Notes: generated by a model not told the origin, from the sequence alone. 64,000 nucleotides of DNA from Ovis canadensis (GCF_042477335.2 NC_091255.1:22794501-22858500), one strand, 5' to 3'. Counted from the stretch's first letter, positions 33,725-46,388 are shown. Numbers and translations are program-made.

Positions 33725-33900
33725 AAAGGGTGAGCTCTAGAATCAGAAGACCTCTGTTTGAATCCCAGCTTTGCCCCCTTTTTAGCCGTGTAGCAAATTA
33801 CATCATAGCTCTGCGCCTCTGTATCCTCATCTGTAAAAGGGGACGACCACTCTATCAATGTCGCAGGGCTGTAGTGAGGAAATAACTGTAAATATTTTCA
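33725..33900 (+). repeat. MIR SINE
   Basis: gctctagaatcagaagacct, tgaatcccagctttgccccc and tcctcatctgtaaaagggga: a clear MIR head and core. Confidence 0.75.
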
Positions 33901-34189
33901 AAATAGTAAGTGCTTCCTGTCTTACGACAACTATTACCCCTGTTGGCAGTTACCTTTGAGTAGAATGTTCTTCTGTCTTTCTCTGCATTTTAAAATTGAA
34001 TACAGTCTTAGTCTAATTTTTGAGACACAGACCAATGCCATCCCTTTCATGAATTTTCCTCTGCATTCTAATCTAAGGAGTTCTCTCTTGCTTTCCTCTG
34101 AAATTCTCACTGAACATGGAAGCCCCACAGCTCTGGACAGCAGGGACTTACTCAGTTCTCTTCATCTCTACCCCAACTAGAATAAAAGC

Positions 34190-34850
34190 ATCTTTACTAA
34201 TACTTACAGTAATCCTTCTTAACAAGGATTTGTTTAATTAAAAGAAATAAGCCTAAATCTCCTAACAAAGAAAATCTCTGGTCCAAATAGCATCACTGGT
34301 GATGTCTACCAAACACTTAAAGAAGAATTAACACACCAAACTCTTCTAAAAGACAAGAGGAAGAACTACTTCCTAACTCATTCTATGAAGGCAGTGTTAC
34401 CCTGATCTCTGAACATATTTTTACATAAAAACTTGTAATGAATAATGTTTATAGCAACACTATTCTTAATACCCACAGATTATGAACCAACCCAAGTGTC
34501 CATCAGGTGATGAATGGATATACAATATGAGATATAGCCATACAGTAGAATATTATTCAGCCATCAAAAGGAATGAAGTACTGATCCATGTTACAGCGTG
34601 GAAGAACCTTGAAAACTTTTATGTTAAATGGAAAGAGTCAGACACAAAAGGCAACATATGGAATGATTCCCTTTACACATGAAACATCCAGAATAGATAA
34701 GTCTACAGAGACAGAATACAAAGTAGTGATTGCCAGGGGTTGGGGGAGGGGGAAAGAGAGTGGGTTGTCACTGAATATTCTAATACCTTTGTATGTGTGT
34801 GTGTTTTATTTTTTATCATTTTCTTTTTAATTTAATTTGTTATGGTCATG
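34190..34850 (+). repeat. L1 fragments (ORF2 and 3' region)
   Basis: ORF2-like tggtccaaatagcatcactg ... atctctgaacatattttt, then the 3' part (catcaggtgatgaatggata, cagccatcaaaaggaatga, tgattgccaggggttggggg). Confidence 0.65.
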
Positions 34851-34852
34851 CA

Positions 34853-36166
34853 TATTGCAACCAAAGAAAGGCAATGCCAAAGAATGTTCAAACTGCCGCA
34901 CAATTGCACTCATCTCACACGCTAGCAAAGTAAAGCTCAAAATTCTCCAAGCCAGACTTCAGCAATATGTGAACCATGAAATTCCAGATGTCCATGCTGG
35001 TTTTAGAAAAGGCAGAGGAACCAGAGATCAAATTGCCAAGATCTGCTGGATCATCTAAAAAGCAAGAGAGTTCCAGAAAAACATTTATTTCTACTTTATT
35101 GACTATGCCAAAGTCTATGACTGTGTGGATCACAATAAACTGTGGAAAATTCTGAGATGGAAATACCAGACCACCTGACCTGCCTTTTGAGAAACCTGTA
35201 TGCAGGTCAGGAAGCAACAATCAGAACTGGACATGGAACAGCAAACTGGTTCCAAATAGGAAAAGGAGTATGTCAAGGCAGTATTTTGTCACCCTGCTTA
35301 TTTAACTTATATGCAGAGTATATCATGAGAAACACTGGGCTGGAAGAAGCACAAGCTGGAATCAAGATTGCCGGGAGAAATATCAATAGCCTCAGATATG
35401 CAGATGACACCACTCTTATGGCAGAAAGTAAAGAGGAACTAAAGAGCCTCTTGATGAAAGTGAAAGAAGAGAGTGAAAAAGTTGGTTTAAAGCTTAACAT
35501 TCAGAAAACTAAGATCATAGCATCCAGTCCCATCACTTCATGGCAAATAGATGGGGAAACAGTAGAAACAGTGACAGGCTTTATTTTTGGGGGGCTCCAA
35601 AAATCATTTCAGATGGTGACTGCAGCCATGAAATTAAAAGATGGTTACTCCTTGGAAGGAAAGTTATGACCAACCTAGACAGCATATTCAAAAGCACAGA
35701 CATTACTTTGTTAACAAAGGTCCGTCTAGTTAAGGCTATGGTTTTTCCAGTAGTCATGTACAGATGTGAGAGTTGGGCTACAAAGAAAGCTGAGCACTGA
35801 AGAATTGATGTTTTTGAACTGTGGTGTTGGAGAAGACTCTTGAGAGTCCATTGGACTGCAGGGAGATCCAACTAGTTCATCCTAAAGGAGATCAGTCCTG
35901 GGTGTTCATTGGAAGGACTGATGCTAAAGCTGAAACTCCAGTATTTTGGCCACCTGATGCAAAGAGCTGACTCATTGGAAAAGATCCTGATGCTGGCAAA
36001 GATTGAGGGTAGGAGGAGAAGGGGACGACAGAGGATGAGATGGTTGGATGGCATCACCAACTCGATGGACATGAGTTTGAGTAGGCTCTGGGAGTTGGTG
36101 ATGGACAGGGAGGCCTGGCATGCATGGGGTTGCAAAGAGTCAGATACAACTGAGCAACTGAAGTAA
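34853..36166 (+). mobile_element. BovB (RTE) LINE 3' part
   Basis: Reverse transcriptase in pieces: KGNAKECSNCRTIALISHAS, GFRKGRGTRDQIAKICW, then GVCQGSILSPCLFNLYAEYI, the YADD box in NSLRYADDTTLMAE, and FPVVMYRCESWATKKAEH and [18 protein letters not shown] short loss and frame changes interrupt it. Confidence 0.9.
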
Positions 36167-36192
36167 ATCTAAATATTGCAACTATGTGAAAC

Positions 36193-36262
36193 AACTACAC
36201 GTTGTTGTTGTTGTTGTTAAGTTTCTAAGTCATGTCCAACTCTTTTGCAACCCAGTGCCATG
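36193..36262 (-). repeat. Bov-tA fragment with (GTT)n
   Basis: A (gtt)n run followed by ctaagtcatgtccaactctt; only the 3' part of the SINE remains. Confidence 0.6.
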
Positions 36263-36358
36263 TAGCTTGCAGAATCTTAGTTCCCTGACCACTGACTGAA
36301 CCCATGCCCCCTGCAGGGGAAGTGTGGAGTCCTAACCACTGGCCCACCAGGGAATCCC
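36263..36358 (-). repeat. CHR-2-type SINE (reverse)
   Basis: gaatcttagttccctgacca ... ctaaccactggcccaccagg is the reverse of the CHR-2 head and body. Confidence 0.7.
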
Positions 36359-36639
36359 TGTAACACCTTTTGGAGTGCTGAAAATCATCTGGAATTAGAC
36401 AGAGGTGATGGTTACACAGACTGTGAATGTACTAAATGCACTAAATTTCACATTTTAAAATGATTAACCCAATTAATACTGCATTATGTGAGTTTTACCT
36501 CAATAACAACAACAAGCCATAAGCCTCGTCTTGAATGAGGAACTATTTTTTGCTTTCAGCAAGCTTGTAAAGGTGAGGCAATCTTTATTGTCCAAAGAGG
36601 AAATTATCAGTTAGCTTTTACTCATAAAAAGTCACCCTA

Positions 36640-37950
36640 AAATTTAGTAGATTAAAGCAAGCATTAACAAGATACCACTGCACACCTATTAGAATGGTGA
36701 AAATCCAGAACAGTACCAGTATCAAATGCTGACAAGGATGTGGAACAGCTGAAATTTCCATCCATAGCTGATGGGAAGGCAAAATGGGACAGCCACTTTG
36801 GAAGAAACTTTAGAGATTTCTTACAGAATTAAATATATTCTTACCATGCAATCCAGTAATTATGCTTCTTGGTATTTTCCCAAAGAAGCTGAAAACTTAT
36901 ATCCACCCAAAAACCAGCACACAGATGTTTATAGTAACTTTATTCATAATTTCCAAACTTGGAAGCAACCAAGATGTCCTTCAGTAGGTAAATGGGTAAA
37001 TAAACTGTGTTACCTCCAGACAATGGAACATTCAGAGCTAAAGCAAATGAGCTATCAAGCCATGAAGAGACACGGAGGAATTTTAAAAGCATATTACATA
37101 TCTTAAAAGTGCCGTCCCAATCAGCTAGTACTTTTCAAGTCTCTGTGTGACACATTCTATTATCTCATTTACCAAGAAGCCAATCGGAAAATGCCACATA
37201 GTGCATGATTCCAACCACCTGACATTCTGGAAAAGGCAAGACTGTCTCTGGAGAGACAGTAAAAAGATCTGTGGTTGCAGTTTGGGGGTGAATGGATAGG
37301 TGCGAGGGAAGATGAGCGAGCAGAGAACAGAGGATTTTTAGGGCAGTGGAAATACTCTGTGTGGTACCATAATGACAGATACATGTAATTATACATGTGC
37401 CCAAACCTATAGAATATACAACACCAAGAGGGAACTGCAATGTAAACTACGGTCTTTGGAGACTCACAGAGAATGAACTTATGGTTGCCGGTAGGGAAGG
37501 ATGGCGGAAAGGGATAGTTAGGGAGTTTGGGATGGACATGTAATCACTGCTATATTTAAAATGGATAACCAAAAAGGACCGCCTGTATAGTACGTGGAAC
37601 TCTGCTCAATGTTATGTGGCAGCCTAGATGGAAGGGGAATTTGGGGGAGAATGGACACATGTGTATGTATGGCTAAGTCCCTTCACTGTTCACCTAAAAC
37701 CATCATAGTATTGTTAATTGGCTATACTCCAAAAAAAAAAAAAAAATACTATGGCCTCTGGGTGATTATGACGTGTCAGTGTAGGTTCACCAGTTGTGAC
37801 AAATGTGCCACTCTGATGAGGGCTATTGAAAATGGGGAGACTGCCTTTAGGGGTAGATTATATTCAGGAAACATCTATACTTCCTTTCAGTTTTGCTACG
37901 AATCTAAAACTGCTCTTTTAAAAGTCTTAATGAAAACATTAAAAAATTTT
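36640..37950 (+). repeat. Old L1 3' region, split by a younger L1 tail
   Basis: The older element has ORF2 C-terminal sequence (agataccactgcacacctat, ctgacaaggatgtggaacag, ggaagcaaccaagatgtcct) and resumes at about 37746 with its 3' UTR (agtgtaggttcaccagttgt, caaatgtgccactctgatga). A younger ruminant L1 3' end sits at about 37455-37745 and ends in a 17-base A-run. A clear nested pair. Confidence 0.65.
37455..37745 (+). mobile_element. Ruminant L1 3' UTR with poly(A), nested in the older L1
   Basis: cttatggttgccggtaggga, gataaccaaaaaggaccgcc, ttggctatactccaaaaaaa; poly(A) intact. Confidence 0.65.
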
Positions 37951-38709
37951 TTAAGTGCAAGATTTATTATTTCTCACAAACCTATGGGTTGGATAAATGG
38001 TTCTGCTGGTCTGAGGCAATTCAGCTGGGGTTCAATGGTCTAGGATGATCTCTCACCAGGGACAGCTCTCCACATGGTCACTCAACCTCTGAGAGGTTGT
38101 CGTGGGCTGGTACACATAAAGGCATAAAGGTTCCTAGCAGAAAATTAACACAAGTCTCAACAGGCCAGCAGTTTTCAAGTCTCTGTTAGCAGGATACATT
38201 CTATTATCTCATTTACCCAAGTCTCATAGCCAAGACCAGAGTCAGTAGGGGACGTGACTTCCCACGTGCATGCATACTTGATGGGGGGGGGATTCTTGCA
38301 CCCTTTTTGTACATAAGCTACCAAAGGGAGGAAGAAGTTAAATATTTGAACCAAGATCTAATCTCGAATAGCCAAGCTAGAGCTAGAAGAAGTGCTTGGT
38401 ACAAAAGGGAAGCCTCTCTATTTGACTTGATATCACCAAAGCATATAGGAAATGGTCAGGCAGTATCTGAGGAACCCCCGTCCATGTATGACCACAGAAT
38501 GGTTTCAAGTCTACACTATAGAACAGACTTCAGCTATGGAATCTTGAATGGAATATTACCGTTTGGGTTTGCTGTATTTTTCTAAGGAGGGTGTGGGTCC
38601 CATCTTGTAGACATCAAAGAAAACAAGAAGACACATTGGTTGGATCTGCTATTTCTCTTACAATTTAAAAAGAAAGATTTTCCTGTGTGCAATAGTGACA
38701 TAGATTAAG

Positions 38710-39951
38710 TGCTGGGGTCCAGCTCCAGTGGATGCAGGGTGATTCGAAGGGGAGATGGATAGGCGAGGAAAAAACTTATTTATTTATTAATATAAGGTTA
38801 GATTAGGAAGAAATAGTATAGTAGGAAAATTAAGTGGAGAAAAGAGGCTGAATAACTTGGTATACGTGGAAAGCCAATAAAGTTCCAGACAAGGAGCTTG
38901 CACCATCTACGTTAGGCCACCGGCCTTCATTTGAATATCGGAGGGCACCCCGCCTTGGGCTCTCTCTCTTACAGATCTTAGGAGCTGGGACAAGTAAGTA
39001 TACATGGTGAGCCTCCACGCCCCAGATGGGAATTCAGCCAAAAAAGGGGAGAAAAGAACGACATGGGGAAGCCCAGCATCAGTGCAAGACACCAAAAACT
39101 ATTTTTCAAAATCAGCTTATATACCCCAAGTTGTACATAAACAATGGAATATGCAGAGTTATGCAGGGGCAGCAGTCCTGACCCTCACTGAGACAAACAA
39201 GGCTTTCTTTTTGCATACCCTCCGGTATGCAAAAGGTCTCAGGTGGTTTACATTATCTTCTGGCCAAGAGGCTTGTTAACATTTTTATGGCTCCCTTCCT
39301 GGATAATTGTCTATCAACCAGAAAACTCCTTTTCCCTAGAAGTGTGTTTTCTTTACTCTGCATCACCCTCAAATTACTGAATAAATTTACATTCCTGTAG
39401 AACAAAGGTGCAGTGGGTTATAACAAAGAAAGTACTTAACTCAAAGATCTAATGTTGCTAATACCAGGTCTACTACCTGTTTTTCTATATACCAACTATA
39501 TCTAAAAATAAAAGATATGAAAATTTGGCAGCAAGTATTGGCTCAACAAATGAAACCTTTAATCGGTGCTATTCTAATGATTTTGACTCCTCGGAAGCCC
39601 CTACATTCCTAGGATGTTTTAAGCTTCCTGTGCCTCCCACAGTCAGGAGGCCTCAAACAATCACAGGCGCAGCTGTACGAGTCCTGCAGGCAGGCTAAAA
39701 GGCCATAGGAGGGGTTTTTGAATTGAAACACCCTTTCAAATGCAGAAGACTAAAGCCTTGAGATGACTTTTTCCAGAGTGTGTCGGGAGAGTGGAAAAGT
39801 GCAATACAATAAGGCAGGCATATTCTTATTTTGGGGGGTACATGCTCAGGAGATACCAAGGGGAAAACCTGAGATCTGACTTGACCTTGCACATCAGATC
39901 TCTGCCGCAGGACCTTGCCACGGGCGGGATTCCTCACGCTGGCTCCCGGCA
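38710..39951 (-). mobile_element. Solo LTR, class II ERV (ERVK-like), perfect target duplication
   Basis: A 1242-bp LTR read on the - strand, starting TGCCGGGAGCCAGCG and ending GCTGGACCCCAGCA. A poly(A) signal lies about 65 bases from its 3' end (reverse of the tttatttatt tract near 38776). Both flanks carry the identical 6-bp duplication attaag (38704-38709 and 39952-39957); 6 bp is the class II integrase spacing. No gag, pol or env accompanies it, so it is the product of LTR-LTR recombination. The perfect duplication points to a relatively young, ruminant-lineage insertion. It lies about 6.4 kb upstream of the CCL23-like TATA box. Confidence 0.75.
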
Positions 39952-40195
39952 ATTAAGATCATGCACATGGAAGAAAAATGCACATATAGATTATTTCCAA
40001 ACACAGGTATTTACAGTGAGTACACAGGATGTGGCCACCTGCCTCGTGGGTCCTGGGTCTCTAACATTTACACGACCCACAGCAAGAATCCATAAGGAGT
40101 CAGGTGTGCCAATATTCAAAACATAAATGGGTGAACAAATTTAAAAGTACACTGAACTGCTGAATATTGCAACCATCTGAAACCATTGCATGCTG

Positions 40196-40404
40196 TCGCC
40201 GTTCAGTTGCTAGGCCGTATCCAACTCTTTTCAACCCCGTGGACTGAAGCCCGCCAGACTCCTCTGTCCACGGGATTTCCCAGGCAAGAATACTGGAGTG
40301 GGTTGCTGTTTCCTTCTCCAGGGCATCTTCCCCACCTAGGGATCAAACCCACGTCTCCTGCATTGGCAGTCAAATTCTTCACCACCGAGCCACATAAGGA
40401 AGCC
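40196..40404 (-). repeat. Bov-tA SINE (reverse)
   Basis: gttcagttgctaggccgtat, ggcaagaatactggagtggg, terminal ccgagccacataaggaagcc. Confidence 0.85.
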
Positions 40405-40888
40405 TGAAACTATTGCATAATAGCCCTAATCCAGGAGTCTATCACCATAGACTGGAGCACAAGAAAGCGGCAAGAAATTGAACACCGGGCGTTTCAGGGG
40501 AACAACGCCTGATTTTACAAGAATGTATCGTTTTCACACCATCTGAGATGAAAGATTTTGACAAGTTGGCTGGCTTGCCTTTTCTCTCATCTAAAGCCTT
40601 CTGCAGCTCAAATCTTCCCTGCAGTCCAAAGGGGCGTCTTCTTCCAGTGTTGGCAGTGGTAACGCATCAGCCTCCGCAGCTTTTGCTCTCAGGTGTGCTT
40701 CCTGGCAAAGACATAGAGCGGGGGAGGTGAAAAGCACTTTCCCTGGAGGCGTGAACTGTGCTAGTCGCTAGAATGGGTGTTTAGTGTTGCAGATCATGCC
40801 ATGCCAGCCCTGAGGACCACATACCAAGAGACGGAGGTTCTCTGTGTTCTCTGATGAATTTATTTAGTGTGTGCTTACTGTATAAAAT

Positions 40889-41118
40889 GGGCTTCCCAGG
40901 TGGCCCTAGTGGTAAAGAACCCACCTGCCAGTGCAGAAGACTTAAGAAATGCAGAGTTTGATCCCTGGGTCGGGAAGATCCCCTAGAGGAGGGTATGGCA
41001 ACCCACTCCAGTATTCATGCCTGGAGAATCCCATGGACAGAGGAGTCTGGTGGGCTACAGTCCATAGGGTCACAAAGAGTTGTACACGACTGAAGTGACT
41101 TAGCACAGCACAGCACAC
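40889..41118 (+). repeat. Bov-tA SINE
   Basis: ggcttcccaggtggccctag through gactgaagtgacttagcaca, followed by a short (cagca)n tail. Confidence 0.85.
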
Positions 41119-41865
41119 TATGATCTGAAGAGTGCTCCAAAGCAAGGGATCCAAGCAGGGTTCCCCACTGTCTGCATCTTAAAGGCCTGGCGCTTTGAAA
41201 GTTGGGATGTGCTAGGCAGGTGGTAACTGCTGTCCCAATATGTCCACCTACTGCAGGCTTTGTGTCAGAGTTGCCTCGAAGGACATGACTTACACAGGCC
41301 CTGGATGGAACAGTTTACTCAAGAAGAGAAGAGACAGAGCAAGATCAGCTTCAACAGTGAGGGTCAGCCCCCAACACACAGCCAGTGGGTGCCATCTTGC
41401 AGTTGACTTAAGGCAATGATCTGCATGGTCCCTCTTGGGCTACAAGTGAAGGGCCCTTTCCCTCCCCACCAGGAACAGATAGTAGTGGGGTTGACCTGGT
41501 GCCCTATGTCATTACAAGCTTAAGCAAAACAAAGAAGCATACGCTGAGTCCTAAACAGAGTAAGATAATCCCACACAAGGCAATAAGCCCAGCACAGCTG
41601 TGCAGCACTTTATCTCTGGGAAAGAAGTGTTCCAGCTCCAAGGCCTCTCTTCTGCAGCCCTGAAGGGGTTGAAAGATTGCATAGACTAGAATGCCTTTCC
41701 CGAAGCAGCATGCAGCTGGCCTGAGGGAGAACTAGATCACTACTTCGCTTTTGCGTGGGACTCAAGGTATTTAACTTGAATTCAAGGTACCTTCCTTACT
41801 TTCTTACTTCCGTACCTTCCTTACACAGCCATCAAAGGAGGCCAGACACCTGGGATGATTTCATT

Positions 41866-42232
41866 TGGAAACTAAAGGTACTCTGGTGTTGGAGAAGACT
41901 CTTAAGAATCCCTTGGACAATAAGGAGACCAAACCAGTCAATCCTAAAGGAAATCAACCTCGAATACTCGTTGGAAGGACTGATGCTGAAACTGAAGCTC
42001 CAACACTTTGGCCACCTGATACAAAGAGCCAACTCATTGGTAAAGACCCTGATGCTAGGAAAGGCTGAGGGCAGGAGGAGAAGAGGGGCAACAGAGGATG
42101 GGATGGTTGGATAGCATCATTGACTCAATGGACATGAGTTGGAGCAAACTCTAGGAGATAGTGAAGGACAGGGAAGCCTGGCATGCTGCAGTCCATGCGG
42201 TCACAAAGAATTGGACATGACTTAGCAACCAA
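41866..42232 (+). mobile_element. BovB (RTE) LINE 3' terminal fragment
   Basis: [38 protein letters not shown], then the terminal cggtcacaaagaattggaca. Only the last part of ORF2 and the 3' UTR remain. Confidence 0.85.
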
Positions 42233-42239
42233 ACAGCAG

Positions 42240-43330
42240 CAAGAAAAGAACAGCAAGCAGTGCAGGGAAAAACCACTTCAGGCCTCTCTCCTGAAAAGGG
42301 GCCAGTGCATCTGTGCATGGAACACCATTCTGAGATTTCAAGACCTGCCCAGGATACAGACACATAACACACGGAGTGACGAGAAAGGGGTAATGGGGGA
42401 GTTGAGAGCAATGGCAGACAATTGCCATAGGCCAAGTGCAGGTCTGAGAAAGCAGGGGGGCCATCTTAGCTCAAATATGCTCACACTGTAATAGTACAGG
42501 GCAGCTCAGCTTATGCTACACAAACAGGTTATGCAAGCCTAGGTCCTGGGATGTGGCAAGACCAGCGTTTACAGGCAGAAACGACAGGGTAGTTGGTATT
42601 TCTGCAGGGGAAGGAGCTGCCGTGTGTGCTAGGCAGTATTGTGAAATACTTATAGCAAGTGCTTCATGTAGTAAACATCTCATCTCAAAGGAAGTGCCCA
42701 CAACGCAGTTTCGGAGTGTAGTAACTGCTCAGAAAACACCAGCTGTTGTTATCATCAGCGCCAGAAGACCCCTGAGGTTGGAGCAGCTTACAAGGAGCAC
42801 AGCCTGCTCCCTCAACCATGCCAAGCTGAGTAACAAATAGAGTTGATGCAATTCTCCAATGTCAACAATGATGCTTGGTGGCATAGGAAAGGAAAATCCA
42901 TAAAAGACTCAGGAAGTACACCAAAACCGCTCGATTAAAAATAAATACATTAGAGAGAAGAAACAGCACTATACTGTGAAGTCGGACATGTCTTCATTGC
43001 TTCCTTTTGCTGAGCAGATGTGCATTTGGTGCTGCATCAGACACTTCTCACACTACCTCCCACCCATCAGCCCCATCGCTTCCTCTGGCCACCACTACAG
43101 CAGCCAGTCCTGTACAGGCCTTGCCCAGCTCCATGGAGGGGCAGTCTGCCAGCATCTCCCCTTTCATAGCCTGCATCTCATCGTGCATGCCATTCCTTTC
43201 CTGAATCAGGGAGTCTCCGATGCTGAGATAGAGAACCTACAGGAAACCACTTGGTACTCAGGACCGAGATGCTGCAGCCTGGAGGACTCATGATGACAGA
43301 GACTTGGAAGTCACTGGGGAGTATCCACAG
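42240..43330. other. Intergenic left of the ERV-L remnant, nothing recognised
   Basis: Short frames only. The part near 43000-43260 could belong to the same old retroviral fossil, but I found no matching motif. Confidence 0.3.
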
Positions 43331-43334
43331 CAAA

Positions 43335-44090
43335 GGAGAAAGTCAGCAAGTACATGGATAGAATGGCTTGTCCCTTGGAAGTCAGCCAGCCTCTTCCCTC
43401 AGCCACAACAGAGCTAGTGCAACAGGCCCTTGGCCATGGTGGCAAGGATAGAGGTTATGCATGGGCCCACAGTGTGGGCTGTCTCTCATCAAGGCCCATC
43501 TACCTATGGCTGCTGCGGAACGCATGACCTTCCAGCAGAGGTAGTCATCAAGTCTCACCATGGCACCGCCTCCAAGGAGAAAATGCAGCCGTACAGCGGC
43601 ATGTTGGTTATCTCGGACGTCTGCCAACCTGCAAGGGAGAGTAAGCCAACCCTAGCAGGACTGCCAGTCCAGTGGTCCAAGGACTTAGAGGATGTCTGAT
43701 CACTCATTATGGAATGTGCACAAGAGGGCCTCGGGTCAAGGGATCCATTTTACAAATGGTGTGAGTCAGCGGGTGTATGGGATCCACTTGGTGTTACCAT
43801 ATACTGAAACAGCTAAGAGAATGGTGAGGGGTTAATAATTTAGCTGAAGCGAAAACAAACTTCAGGGCTGGGACTTCTCCAGAATGCAGTGTATGCGTGG
43901 AAGCAAAGAATGTTAGATAATGCCATGTCCCCGGTGGCTGAAACACGCAGGAATCAAGGGGTTGGCTCTGTCTTCATATTTCCAGTCATCTATTTGGGAT
44001 TCCCATCCCTGAAACATTAGACTCTGCTGGATTTCCGGGGAGATGGGAGAGGTGGAGATGAGCTAGTATGAGTGCACAGGGTGGGTTCTA
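43335..44090 (+). mobile_element. ERV-L (class III) pol fossil
   Basis: Scattered short segments resemble the integrase part of mammalian ERV-L pol: VQQALGHGGKDRGYAWA near 43408-43460 and, further right, AVYAWKQRM near 43892. The order agrees with ERV-L. It is broken many times, with no LTR recognised at either side. Age probably predates the ruminant radiation, given how diverged it is. Confidence 0.55.
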
Positions 44091-44107
44091 CTGAACCTGA
44101 AAGAACT

Positions 44108-44200
44108 AGTGTGTGTGTGTGTGTGTGTGCGCGCGCGCGTGCAGGCATGCACTCAGTCACTCAGTCATGTCCAACGCTTTGTAACCCCATAGACTAATAC
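44108..44200 (-). repeat. (GT)n/(GC)n microsatellite with Bov-tA stub
   Basis: A gt run passes into gcgcgcgcg and then ctcagtcactcagtcatgtc; the SINE is cut after about 55 bases. Confidence 0.7.
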
Positions 44201-44459
44201 AACCAGCTTGAAGCAAGCTTTGTGATGGATTAGACATACTAAAGGCACAGACACCTCAGAGGGAAGCAAGGGGCAGACTGTATTACGTATTACGTCACAT
44301 CCTTGCAGCCTCACTCCTTACCTCAGCCGCTGCTCAGTCACCGCTTTTCTTGCATTAACGTAAGCTTCATGCAGGTGTCTTACCTCGTAACTCTAGCTTT
44401 CCACGGGGCGTCTCTGATTCTGAGCTACGGAATACGTGAAAGAACAACACTCACGAGCA

Positions 44460-44845
44460 AACCAGAAATGTGAATAAATTAATGCTTGTATATACAGAGT
44501 CTAGAAAAATGGTACAGTTCCCTATCTGCAGGGAATGAATAGAGACACAGATATAGAGAATCAGGCAGGCACAGGAGGGAAGGAGAAGGTGGGACAAATT
44601 GGGAGAGTGGCACTGACATATATACATTACCAGGCATCAAACAGACAGCTGGTGAGAAACTGCCATGTAACACACGGAGCTCAGCGCGGTGCTCTGTGAC
44701 CTAGAGGGGTAGAGGGCCTAGAGGGGTAGGGTGGGGTGTGGGAGGGGGCTCCAAAGGGAGGGGATATATGTATACCTATAGCTGATTACAGCAGAAACTA
44801 ACAGAATTTTATAAAGCAAATATACACCAATAATAAAATGAAATG
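44460..44845 (+). repeat. Ruminant L1 3' UTR fragment
   Basis: acagagtctagaaaaatggt, acagctggtgagaaactgcc and caaatatacaccaataataa; the terminal A-rich sequence follows. Confidence 0.55.
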
Positions 44846-45125
44846 AATATTTGAAATCCACCCCTGGCCAATGAAGTCTTGCTCTCAACAGTCTGACACT
44901 GTGTACCAATCCACTTGAAGCTTACTAGTATAAATTGACAACAGCTGTATTCTACTCACAAATTCTGCGGGTCAGAAATTCACACAGGGCACAGCCCAGA
45001 TGGCTTGTCTCTGCTTCATGATGCCCGGGGCATGCCTGGGAAGACACGAAAAGCAAGAAATGACCCAAAGGGATGAGGAACCATCTAGAGCAGGGCCGTG
45101 CAGTAAAAATACAATGCAAGTTGCG

Positions 45126-45325
45126 TGTTGTTGTTGTTGTACTGTCTAAGTCGTGTCAAGTCTTTGTGACCCCATGGACTGTAGCCCACCGGGCTCCTCT
45201 GTCCTGGGGATTTCCCAGGCAAGAATACTGGAGTGGGTTGCTATCTCCTTCTCCAAGGGATCTTCCCACCCAGAGATCAAAGCCACGTCTCCTGCATTGG
45301 CAAGTCTGAACCACCTGGGAAGCCC
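45126..45325 (-). repeat. Bov-tA SINE (reverse) with (GTT)n
   Basis: gttgttgttgttgtactgtc ... ggcaagaatactggagtggg ... ccacctgggaagccc. Confidence 0.85.
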
Positions 45326-45479
45326 ATGTAGTATTTTAGATAGTGTCAAACACACAGGAGAAAAATCAAGACAAGAAATCTGGGCAGAGGGAGGTTATAA
45401 TTTCAGATAGAGAGTCCCAGAAAGATTGACAAGAAAAACATTTGAATGAGGAGTTGAAGGAGGTTAGGGAGAAAGTAAG

Positions 45480-45960
45480 ATTTTCTCCCATAAAAGTTAA
45501 TGAAGGGCAGAGTAATGGAGGAAGCAGGAACAGTAATCTCTGAGCCAGCCTGCATCACCAGAGCAAAATGAGTGAGGGGAAGGGTAATAGGATCTGAAGA
45601 TAGAGCATGAACAGGGGCCAGATCACATAGGGGCTTGTAAGCTAGGAGAAGGATTGGGCTTTACACTGGGTTGGGATGGAGGATTAAAAAGCCACCAGTG
45701 GGTTTTAAATAGGATTGATTTGGCTGATATATACTCTAAAAGGATCACCCAAGCTGCAGTGTTGAGAATGAACTGAGAAGGGGCAAGGGCAGAGGAAGGA
45801 GACACATTGGGAGGTTTTTGCAAGAATCCTGGTGAGAGACAAGACTGGCTTGGACCAGGTGGAGAGAGAGGATGTGGTGAGGAACAATAAGGTTCTGGAC
45901 ACGTTTTTGAAAGTAGACTCACCTCAGTGTTTTTAATGGATCGGATGTGGAGGTGAAACA
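45480..45960 (+). repeat. Ancient interspersed repeat, class uncertain
   Basis: gggccagatcacataggggc, ggatcacccaagctgcagtg and ttgcaagaatcctggtgaga follow a consensus I remember as widespread in mammals, but I cannot place it in a class. Confidence 0.35.
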
Positions 45961-46307
45961 AACAGAGTCAAGGGTTAAGATTCTATGTGAGGAGTCACAT
46001 GACCAGGCTCACATGTGAGAGCAACCTGATAACAGGCTGCCTGTGCCCTTGAATGGGATGAACTCCCAAGGAAAACATCCTGATAAGAGGATTCAGTGAC
46101 CCCCCTCGAGGAAGGATCCTTCATAAACTGGCTCCTCCCTTCGCCTGTGTCCAGTGGGCAGCTGGAGAAGCTGCATGTCATCCTCGGCCCTTCTTCCTGT
46201 TGCCTTCTCAGCCTCCTTCCCTTTATTTAGAAATAGCGTGTTATCTACTATACAACCCAGGAACGCGTTCTGATCTCTGCCCTGTGACTTCCCGCTCCTC
46301 CTCTTTC

Positions 46308-46315
46308 TATAAATA
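46308..46315 (+). promoter_or_regulatory. TATA box of the CCL23/CCL15-like gene
   Basis: TATAAATA in the context tttctataaatacaaggg, 81 bases before the ATG. It predicts transcription starting near 46338 and a leader of about 50 bases. Confidence 0.7.
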
Positions 46316-46388
46316 CAAGGGCAGAGCAGAGATCCAGGGAAGTCGGAGAGAGCCCCGGAGTCCTCAGGCTGGTCTGTGCACCGGGAAG

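Noticed and set aside
38710-39951. Complete provirus at the solo LTR
   Set aside because: Only one LTR between the target repeats and no internal gene.
43430-43699. Host gene in the 43.4-43.7 kb frame
   Set aside because: The surrounding peptides fit an ERV-L pol fossil better than any cellular protein.
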